Below, piece by piece: positions 55,428-64,000 of a DNA stretch of 64,000 bases; position 1 is the stretch's first letter, and every line of letters begins with the position of its first letter. The notes under the pieces are model-generated. The model was not told the DNA's origin. It ran no database searches and saw only the letters and a list, made by a program, of their open reading frames with translations. The DNA is taken from contig NC_058524.1 in the NCBI RefSeq assembly GCF_904849725.1, forward strand, positions 550,439,763 to 550,503,762, read 5' to 3'. The DNA comes from Hordeum vulgare subsp. vulgare (lineage: Eukaryota > Streptophyta > Magnoliopsida > Poales > Poaceae). Both the position numbers and the translations under genes were made by a program.

Positions 55428-57242
55428 TTTTGGAATTATGCCCTAGAGGCAATAATAAATATAGTTATTATTATAATTCCTGTATCAAGATAATCGTTTA
55501 TTATCCATGCTATAATTGTACTGAATGAAGACTTATATACATGTGTGGACACATAGACAAAACACTGTCCCTAGCAAGCGTCTAGTTGGCTAGCCAGTTG
55601 ATCAAAGATAGTCAGTGTCTTCTGATTATGAACAAGGTGTTGTTGCTTGATAACTGGATCACGTCATTAGGAGAATCACGTGATGGACTAGACCCAAACT
55701 AATAGACGTAGCATGTTGATCGTGTCATTTTATTGCTACTGTTTTCTGCGTGTCAAGTATTTGTTCCTATGACCATGAGATCATATAACTCACTGACACT
55801 GGAGGAATACTTTGTGTGTATCAAACGTCGCAACGTAACTGGGTGACTATAAAGATGCTCTACAGGTATCTCCGAAGGTGTTCGTTGAGTTAGTATGGAT
55901 CGAGACTGGGATTTGTCACTCCGTGTGACGGAGAGGTATCTCGGGGCCCACTCGGTAATACAACATCACACACAAGCCTTGCAAGCAATGTGACTTAGTG
56001 TAAGTTACGGGATCTTGTATTACGGAACGAGTAAAGAGACTTGCCGGTAAACGAGATTGAAATAGGTATACGGATACTGACGATCGAATCTCGGGCAAGT
56101 AACATACCGAAGGACAAAGGGAATGACATACGGGATTATATGAATCCTTGACACTGAGGTTCAAACGATTAGATCTTCGTAGAATATGTAGGATACAATA
56201 TGGGCATCCAGGTCCCGCTATAGTATATTGACCGAGGAGTCTCTCGGGTCATGTCTACATAGTTCTCGAACCCGCAGGGTCTGCACACTTAAGGTTCGAC
56301 GTTGTTTTATGCATATTTGAGTTATATGGTTGGGTACCGAATGTTGTTCTGAGTCCCGGATGAGATCACGGACGTCACGAGGGTTTCCGAAATGGTCCGG
56401 AAACGAAGATTGATATATAGGATGACCTCATTTGATTACCGGAAGGTTTTCGGAGTTACTGGTAATGTACCGGGAATGACGAATGGGTTCCGGGAGTTCA
56501 CCTGGGGGGGGCAACCCACCCCGGGGAAGCCCATAGGCCTTGGGGGTGGCGCACCAGCCCTTAGTGGCCTGGTGGGACAGCCCAAGAAGGCCCTATGCGC
56601 CATAGGAAGAAAATCAAAGAGAAAAAAAAAGAGGAGGTGGGAAAAGGGGGAAGGACTCCTCCTTCCAAACCTAGTTGGACTCGGTTTAGAAGGGGAGGGT
56701 TCCCCCCTTTGGCTCGGCTGAACCCCTTGGGGGTCCTTGGACCCCAAGGCAAGGCTCCCCTTCTTCCCCCTATATATACGGAGGTTTTAGGGCTGATTTG
56801 ACACAACTTTGCCACGGCAGCCCGACCACATATCTCCACGGTTTTACCTCTAGATCGCGTTTCTGCGGAGCTCGGGCGGGGCCCTGCTGAGACGAGATCA
56901 TCACCAACCTCCGGAGCACCGTCACGCTGCCGAAGAACTCTTCTACCTCTCCGTCTCTATTGCTGGATCAAGAAGGCCGAGATCATCGTCGAGCTGTACG
57001 TGTGCTGAACGCGGAGGTGCGTCCGTTCGACACTAGATCGTGGGACTGATCGCGGGATAGTTCGCGGGGCGGATCGAGGGACGTGAGGACGTTCCACTAC
57101 ATCAACCGCGTTCACTAACGCTTCTGCTGTACGGTCTACAAGGGTACGTAGATCACACATGCCCTCTCGTAGATGGACATCACCATGATAGGTCTTCGTG
57201 CGCGTAGGAAATTTTTTGTTTCCCATGCGACGTTCCCCAACA
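55428..57242 (+). repeat. 5' LTR of the Angela-type element (1,815 bp)
   Basis: Starts TTTTGGAATTATGCCCTAGAGGC and ends CGTTCCCCAACA, with the 3' LTR as reference. A TATA box, CCTATATATACGG, is at 56769-56781 and probably drives the transcript. Confidence 0.92.
56770..56779 (+). promoter_or_regulatory. LTR promoter TATA box
   Basis: 'tatatatacg' in the context 'ccctatatatacggagg', repeated in the 3' LTR at about 63866. It is the usual BARE/Angela TATA position. Confidence 0.7.
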
Positions 57243-57243
57243 G

Positions 57244-57260
57244 TGGCATGATGAGCTAGG
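57244..57260 (+). promoter_or_regulatory. Primer-binding site for initiator tRNA-Met, degenerate
   Basis: Family members have TGGTATCAGAGC here; this copy reads tggcatgatgagctagg. Two substitutions and a one-base insertion reduce pairing, so priming would be weak. Confidence 0.6.
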
Positions 57261-58497
57261 TTCATGCGTAGATGTCTTCTCGAGTAGAACACAAAAGTTT
57301 TTGTGGGCGGTGATGTGTGTTTTGCTTCCCTCCTTAGTCTTTTCTTGATTCCACGGTATTGTTGGATCAAAGCGGCTCGGACCGACATTACTCGTACGCT
57401 TACGAGAGACTGGTTTCATCGCTACGAGTAACTCCGTTGCTCAAAGATGACTGGCGGGTGTCAGTTTCTCCAACTTTAGTTGAATCGGATTTGACCGAGG
57501 AGGTCCTTGGATGAGGTTAAATAGCAACTCATATATCTCCGTTGTGGTGTTTGCGTAAGTAAGATGCGACCCTACTAGATACCCATGGTCACCACGTAAA
57601 ACATGCAACAACAAAATTAGAGGACGTCTAACTTGTTTTTGCAGGGTATGCTTGTGATGTGATATGGCCAACGATGTGATGTGATATATTGGATGTATGA
57701 GATGATCATGTTGTAATAGATAATATCGACTTGCACGTCGATGGTACGGCAACCGGCAGGAGCCATAGGGTTGTATTTATACTAACGTTTGTGCTTGCAG
57801 ATGCGTTTACTATTTTGCTAGGATGTAGCTTTAGTATTAATAGCATGAGTAGCACGACAACCCCGATGGCGACACGTTGATGGAGATCATGGTGTGGCGC
57901 CGGTGACAAGAAGATCGTGCCGGTGCTTTGGTGATGGAGATCAAGGAGCACGTGATGATGGCCATATCATGTCACTAATGAATTGCATGTGATGTTAATC
58001 CTTTTATGCAGCTTATTTTGCTTAGAACGACGGTAGCATTATGAGGTGATCTCTCACTAAAATTTCAAGACGAAATTGTGTTCTCCCCGACTGTGCATCG
58101 TTGCTACAGTTCGTCGTTTCGAGACACCACGTGATGATCGGGTGTGATAGACTCAACGTTCACATACAACGGGTGCAAAACAGTTGCGCACGCGGAACAC
58201 TCGGGTTAAGCTTGACGAGCCTAGCATGTGCAGACATGGCCTCGGAACACATGAGACCGAAAGGTCGATCATGAATCATATAGATGATATGATTAGCATG
58301 GGGATGCTTACAACTGAAACTATGCTCAACTCACGTGATGATCGGACTTGAGCTAGTGTAAGTGGATCATGAACCACTCAAATGACTAGAGAGATGTACT
58401 TTTTGAGTGGGAGTTTAGCGAGTAATTTGATTAAGTTAAACTCTAATTATCTTGAACATAGTCTAAGTCCACTTTGAATATATTTGTGTTGTAGATC
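57261..58497 (+). other. Untranslated leader of the Angela-type element
   Basis: No gene. It contains the known BARE/Angela leader words 'cgagtagaacacaaaagttt' and 'gattccacggtattgttgg', and runs to the ATG at 58498. Confidence 0.7.
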
Positions 58498-61400
58498 ATG
58501 GCTCACGCGACAGTCACCCTGAATTTTAATACGTTCCTAGAGAAAGCTAAGTTGAAAGATGATGGAAGCAACTTTGTAGACTGGGCTCGTAATCTTAAGG
58601 TAATCTTACAAGCTGGGAAGAAGGATTATGTCCTTAATGCTGCGCTAGGAGATGAACCACCCGCTACGGCTGATCAGGATGTTAAGAACGCTTGGTTAGC
58701 ACGTAAGGAGGACTACTCAGTAGTTCAATGTGCAGTCTTGTATGGCTTAGAACCGGGACTTCAACGTCGCTTTGAGCGTCCTGGAGCATTTGAGATGTTC
58801 CAGGAGTTGAAGTTTATCTTTCAGCAGAACGCCCGGATTGAGAGGTATGAGACCTCCGATAAATTCTATGCTTGCAAGATGGAGGAGAACTCGTCTGTTA
58901 GTGAACATGTGCTCAAAATGTCTGGGTACTCAAACCGTCTAGCTGAGCTAGGGATTGAACTCCCACAAGAAGCTATCACTGACAGAATCCTTCAATCACT
59001 GCTGCCAAGCTATAAAGGCTTTGTGTTGAACTACAACATGCAAGGGATGAACAACTCTCCCGGCAAGTTGTTTGCGATGCTGAAAGTCGCAGAGTCTGAA
59101 CTCCGTAAAGAGCATCAAGTGTTGTTGGTGAATAAGACCACTAGTTTCAAGAGAAACAGCAAAGGCAAGAAGGGTAATTCAAAGAAGAGCGGCAAGCCTG
59201 TTGCCAATCCGACGAAGAAACCCAAAGCTGGACCTAAGCCTGAAACAGAGTGTTACTATTGCAAGGGTATGGGTCACTCGAAGCGCAATTGCCCCAAGTA
59301 TCTGGCTGATAAGAAGGCGGCCAAAGAAAAATCAGTTATATTTGATATACATGTTATTGATGTGTACTTAACCGGCTCTCGTAGTAGTGACTGGGTATTC
59401 GATACCGGTTCTGTTGCTCATATTTGCAACTCGAAACAGGAACTGCGGAATAGACGAAGGCTGGCGAAAGATGAAGTGACGATGCGCGTAGGAAATGGTT
59501 CCAAGGTTGATGCAATCGCCGTCGGCACAGTTTCACTTCAGTTACCATCAGGATTAGTTATGAACTTGAATCATTGTTATTTAGTGCCTGCGTTGAGCAT
59601 GAACATTATATCTGGATCTTGTTTATTGCGAGACGGTTACTCTTTTAAGTCAGAGAATAATGGTTGTTCTATTTCTATGAGTAACATCTTTTATGGTCAT
59701 GCACCCAATGTGAGAGGATTGTTCATATTGAATCTTGATAGTGATACACACATACATAACATTGAGACCAAAAGAGTTAGAGTTAACAATGATAGCGCCA
59801 TATTTTTGTGGCACTGCCGCTTAGGTCATATTGGTGTAAAGCGCATGAAGAAACTCCATGCCGATGGACTTTTGGAGTCACTTGACTTTGATTCACTTGA
59901 CACGTGCGAACCATGCCTCATGGGCAAGATGACTAAAACTCCGTTCTCCGGAACAATGGAGCGTGCAAGTGACTTGTTGGAAATCATGCATACCGATGTG
60001 TGTGGTCCGATGAGCGTAGAGGCACGCGGTGGATATCGTTGTTTTCTCACCTTCACTAACGATTTGAGTAGATATGGTTATGTCTACTTAATGAAGCACA
60101 AGTCTGAAACATTTGAAAAGTTCAAGCAATTTCAGAGTGAAGTTGAAAATCATCGTAACAAGAAGATCAAGTTCCTACGGTCTGATCGTGGGGGTGAATA
60201 TCTGAGTTTCGAGTTTGGTGCTCACTTAAGACAATGTGGAATTGTTTCACAGTTGACACCGCCTGGAACACCACAGCGTAATGGTGTGTCCGAACGTCGT
60301 AATCGTACTTTATTAGAGATGGTGCGATCTATGATGTCTCCTACCGATTTGCCATTATCATTTTGGGGTTATGCATTAGAAACAGCTGCATTCACTTTAA
60401 ATAGGGCACCATCAAAATCCGTTGAGACGACACCATACGAACTGTGGTATGGCAAAAGGCCAAAGTTGTCGTTTCTTAAAGTTTGGGGATGTGATGCTTA
60501 TGTCAAAAAGCATCAGCCTGAAAAGCTGGAACCCAAAGCGAAAAAGTGCATCGTCATAGGTTACCCAAAAGAGACAGTTGGGTACACCTTCTATCTCAAA
60601 TCCGAGGGCAAAGTGTTTGTTGCTAAAAATGGAGCTTTTCTCGAGAAGGAGTTTCTCTCGAGAGAATTGAGTGGGAGGAAGATAGAACTTGACGAGGTTG
60701 TCGAACCTCTCATCCCTCTGGATGGTGGTGTAGGGCAAGGGGAAACCTCTGTCGTTGCGAAGCCGGTTGAGGAGGAAGTTAATGATGATGATCATGAAAC
60801 TCCGGTTCAAGTTTCTGTCGAACCACGCAGGTCGATGAGACCACGTGCTGCTCCAGAGTGGTACGGTAATCCCGTCTTGTCAATCATGTTGTTAGACAAC
60901 AATGAACCTGCAAATTATGAAGAAGCGATGGTGGGCCCAGATTCCAACAAATGGCTAGAAGCCATGAAGTCCGAGATAGGATCCATGTATGAGAACAAAA
61001 TGTGGACTTTGTAAGTACTACCTGAGGGCCGCAAGGCTATTCAGAACAAATGGATCTTTAAGAGGAAGACGGACGCTGACGGCAATGTGACCGTTTATAA
61101 AGCTCGACTTGTGGCAAAGGGTTTTTCACAAGTTCAAGGAGTTGACTACGATGAGACATTCTCACCCGTAGCGATGCTTAAGTCCGTCAGAATCATGTTA
61201 GCAATAGCTGCATTTTTCGATTATGAAATCTGGCAGATGGATGTCAAAACGGCGTTCCTTAACGGTTTCCTTAAGGAAGAGTTGTATATGATGCAACCCG
61301 AAGGTTTTGTCGATCCTAAGAATGCTAACAAGGTGTGCAAGCTCCAGCGATCCATTTATGTACTGGTGCAAGCATCTCGGAGTAACAAACGCATTGATGA

Positions 61401-62474
61401 GGTGATCAAAGCATTTGGGTTTTATACAAGTGGTTGGAGAATCTTGTATTTACAAGAAAGTGAGTGGGAGCTCTGTGGCATTTCTAATATTATATGTGGA
61501 TGACATATTGCTGATTGGAAACAACGTAGAGTTTTTGGAGAGCATAAAGGATTACTTGAATAAAAGTTTCTCTATGAAGGACCTAGGAGAAGTTGCTTAC
61601 ATTCTAGGCATTAAGATCTACAGGGATAGATCAAAACGCCTGATAGGACTTTCACAAAGCACATACCTTGATAAAGTTTTGAAGAGGTTCAAAATGGAAC
61701 AGTCCAAGAAAGGGTTCTTGCTAGTTTTACAAGGTACGAGATTGAGTAAGACTCAATGTCCAGCAACTGATGAGGATAGAGAGCATATGAGCACCGTCCC
61801 CTATGCTTCAGCCATAGGTTCTATCATGTATGCAATGTTGTGCACTAGACCAGACGTTAGCTTGGCCATAAGTATGGCAGGTAGGTTCCAGAGTAATCCA
61901 GGAGTGGATCACTGGACGACGGTCAAGAATATCCTGAAGTACCTGAAAAGGACTAAGGAGATGTTTCTCGTGTATGGAGGTGACGAAGAGCGCCGTAAAA
62001 GGTTATGTCGATGCAAGCTTTGACACAGATCCGGACGACTCTAAGTCGCAAACCGGATACGTATTTATTCTTAATGGGGGTGTGGTAAGCTGGTGCAGTT
62101 CCAAGCAGAGCGTCGTAGCAGATTCTACATGTGAAGCGGAGTACATGGCTGCCTCAGAGGCGGCTAAGGAGGGTGTCTGGATGAAGCAGTTCATGACGGA
62201 TCTTGGAGTGGTGCCAAGCGCACTGAATCCAATAACCTTGTTCTATGACAACACGGGTGCCATTGCCCTAGCAAAGGAACCACGGTTTCACAAGAAGTCC
62301 AGACACATCAAACGACGCTTCAACCTCATCCGCGACTACGTCGAAGGGGAGGACGTGAATATATGCAAAGTGCACACGGATCTGAATGTAGCAGACCCGC
62401 TGACTAAACCTCTTCCACGGGCAAAGCATGATCAACACCAGAACTGTATGGGTGTTAGATTTGTTACAATGTAA
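58498..62474 (+). pseudogene. Copia gag-pol polyprotein (gag, protease, integrase, reverse transcriptase, RNase H)
   Basis: ATG at 58498 ('MAHATVTLNFNTFLEKAK') starts gag. CCHC knuckle 'CYYCKGMGHSKRNC' is near residue 252, protease 'DTGS' near residue 302, and integrase zinc part 'WHCRLGH ... CEPC' then core with Asp (HTDVCGP), Asp (RSDRGGEY) and Glu (NGVSERRN) at about residues 499, 563 and 599. Reverse transcriptase has 'QMDVKTAFLNG' and 'YVDD' (61494-61505). RNase H has 'YVDASF', 'CEAEYMA', 'YDNTGA' and 'NVADPLTK'. Three breaks: TAA at 61012 between integrase and reverse transcriptase, one extra base near 61421, and a 2-bp loss near 61991 between reverse transcriptase and RNase H. A 3-bp deletion near 61384 drops a Trp. 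Each domain is otherwise readable. Confidence 0.93.
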
Positions 62475-62526
62475 TTCGCATGATGATGTGAGGGCTAGAT
62501 TATTGACTCTAGTGCAAGTGGGAGAC

Positions 62527-64000
62527 TGTTGGAATTATGCCCTAGAGGCAATAATAAATATAGTTATTATTATAATTCCTGTATCAAGATAATCGTTTAT
62601 TATCCATGCTATAATTGTATTGAATGAAGACTTATATACATGTGTGGATACATAGACAAAACACTGTCCCTAGCAAGCCTCTAGTTGGCTAGCCAGTTGA
62701 TTAAAGATAGTCATTGTATTCTGATTATGAACAAGGTGTTGTTGCTTGATAACTGGATCACGTCATTAGGAGAATCACGTGATGGACTAGACCCAAACTA
62801 ATAGACGTAGCATGTTGATCGTGTCATTTTATTGCTACTGTTTTCTGCGTGTCAAGTATTTGTTCCTATGACCATGAGATCATATAACTCACTGACACCG
62901 GAGGAATACTTTGTGTGTATCAAACGTCGCAACGTAACTGGGTGACTATAAAGATGCTCTACAGGTATCTCCGAAGGTGTTCGTTGAGTTAGTATGGATC
63001 GAGACTGGGATTTGTCACTCCGTGTGACGGAGAGGTATCTCGGGGCCCACTCGGTAATACAACATCACACACAAGCCTTGCAAGAAATGTGACTTAGTGT
63101 AAGTTACGGGATCTTGTATTACGGAACGAGTAAAGAGACTTGCCGGTAAACGAGATTGAAATAGGTATACGGATACTGACGATCGAATCTCGGGCAAGTA
63201 ACATACCGAAGGACAAAGGGAATGACATACGGGATTATATGAATCCTTGGCACTAAGGTTCAAACGATTAGATGTTCGTAGAATATGTAGGATCCAATAT
63301 GGGCATCCAGGTCTCGCTATTGGATATTGACCGAGGAGTCTCTCGGGTCATGTCTACATAGTTCTCGAACCCGCAGGGTCTGCACACTTAAGGTTCGACA
63401 TTGTTTTATGCGTATTTGAGTTATATGGTTGGTTACCGAATGTTGTTCGGAGTCCCGGATGAGATCACGGACGTCACGAGGGTTTCCGGAATGGTCCAGA
63501 AACGAAGATTGATATATAGGATGACCTCATTTGATTACCGGAAGGTTTTCGGAGTTACCGGGAATGTACCGGGAATGACGTATGGGTTCCGGGAGTTCAC
63601 CGGGGTGGCAACCCACCCCGGGGAAGCCCATAGGCCTTGGGGGTGGCGCACCAGACCTTAGTGGGCTGGTGGGACAGCCCAAGAAGGCCCTATGCGCCAT
63701 AGGAAGAAAATCAAAGAGAAAAAAAAGAGGAGGTGGGAAAAGGGGGAAGGACTCCTCCTTCCAAACCTAGTTGGACTCGGTTTAGAAGGGGAGGGTTCCC
63801 CCCTTTGGCTCGGCCGAACCCCTTGGGGGTCCTTGGACCCCAAGGCAAGGCTCCCCCTCTTCGCCCTATATATACGGAGGTTTTAGGGCTGATTTGACAC
63901 AACTTTGCCATGGCAGCCCGACCACATATCTCCACGGTTTATCTCTAGATCGCGTTTCTGCGGAGCTCGGACAGGGCCCTGCTGAGACGAGATCATCACC
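62527..64000 (+). repeat. 3' LTR of the Angela-type element (first 1,474 bp)
   Basis: Starts TGTTGGAATTATGCC and matches the 5' LTR to the window end. By comparison about 340 bp are missing beyond 64000. Confidence 0.93.

Larger units (their letters stand above)
55428..64000 (+). mobile_element. Angela/BARE/WIS-type Copia LTR retrotransposon (3' LTR cut by the window)
   Basis: 5' LTR 55428-57242, primer site about 57244, polyprotein relic 58498-62474, purine tract 62515-62526 (aagtgggagac), 3' LTR from 62527. The element entered a LINE relic. The second base of the 5' LTR is T instead of the G of TGTTGG. By eye, about 38 differences separate the LTRs over about 1,470 comparable bases (roughly 2.6%). 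With the commonly used 1.3e-8 substitutions per site per year that is about one million years. The likely target duplication is 'ggttt' (55423-55427), but the matching right side is outside the window. Confidence 0.92.

Noticed and set aside
1..64000. tRNA, rRNA or organelle-derived genes
   Set aside because: None recognised; the only tRNA-like matches are the retrotransposon primer sites.

Overview
The window looks like nuclear DNA of a Triticeae grass (wheat, Aegilops or a close relative). The evidence is nested retrotransposon LTRs of the Angela/BARE/WIS type, other LTRs I recognise as Triticeae Gypsy families, a large CACTA element whose ends carry the 'TTTAGTCCCGGTT' motif, Stowaway MITEs, and a few GC-rich, mostly intronless host genes in a sea of transposons. 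Family names are from memory of the sequences; no database was searched.

Layout. (1) 1-17421: a DUF1618-type host gene relic is cut by a 16.3 kb CACTA transposon (355-16677, 3-bp duplication ATG). The CACTA carries a TNP2-like transposase, a small coiled-coil/membrane ORF and a Transposase_24/proline-rich/Ulp1-protease ORF, all on the minus strand and all decayed. A 3.9 kb solo LTR (2929-6830, duplication CGGAG) sits inside its proline-rich stretch. (2) 17422-27900: a second transposon-like region with a FAR1-type MULE transposase (plus strand), a converging Ulp1-type protease relic (minus strand), a B3-like fragment and a 67-bp minisatellite. (3) 27914-36182: the host-gene island. It holds a YIF1 exon fragment, an intact G-type lectin receptor kinase (29206-31677, minus), a Stowaway MITE and an intact F-box gene (35124-36182, minus). 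(4) 36345-43458: broken Gypsy and Copia LTR pieces plus another Stowaway MITE. (5) 43459-50573: a complete non-autonomous Gypsy element (duplication GCAGG, tRNA-Asp primer site) coding only for a gag tail and a protease. (6) 50579-55427: a Copia LTR fragment, a minus-strand LINE relic with a small Helitron inside it, and a plus-strand LINE relic. (7) 55428-64000: an Angela-type Copia element inserted in the LINE reverse-transcriptase region, its 3' LTR running off the window.

Only two genes look functional: the receptor kinase, probably a plasma-membrane immune or stress receptor, and the F-box protein, probably a substrate adaptor of an SCF ubiquitin ligase. Nearly everything else is transposon or relic. 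The most unusual part is the FAR1 transposase / Ulp1 protease / B3 region at 17.4-27.3 kb, beside a CACTA element that carries its own, differently arranged Ulp1 protease domain.
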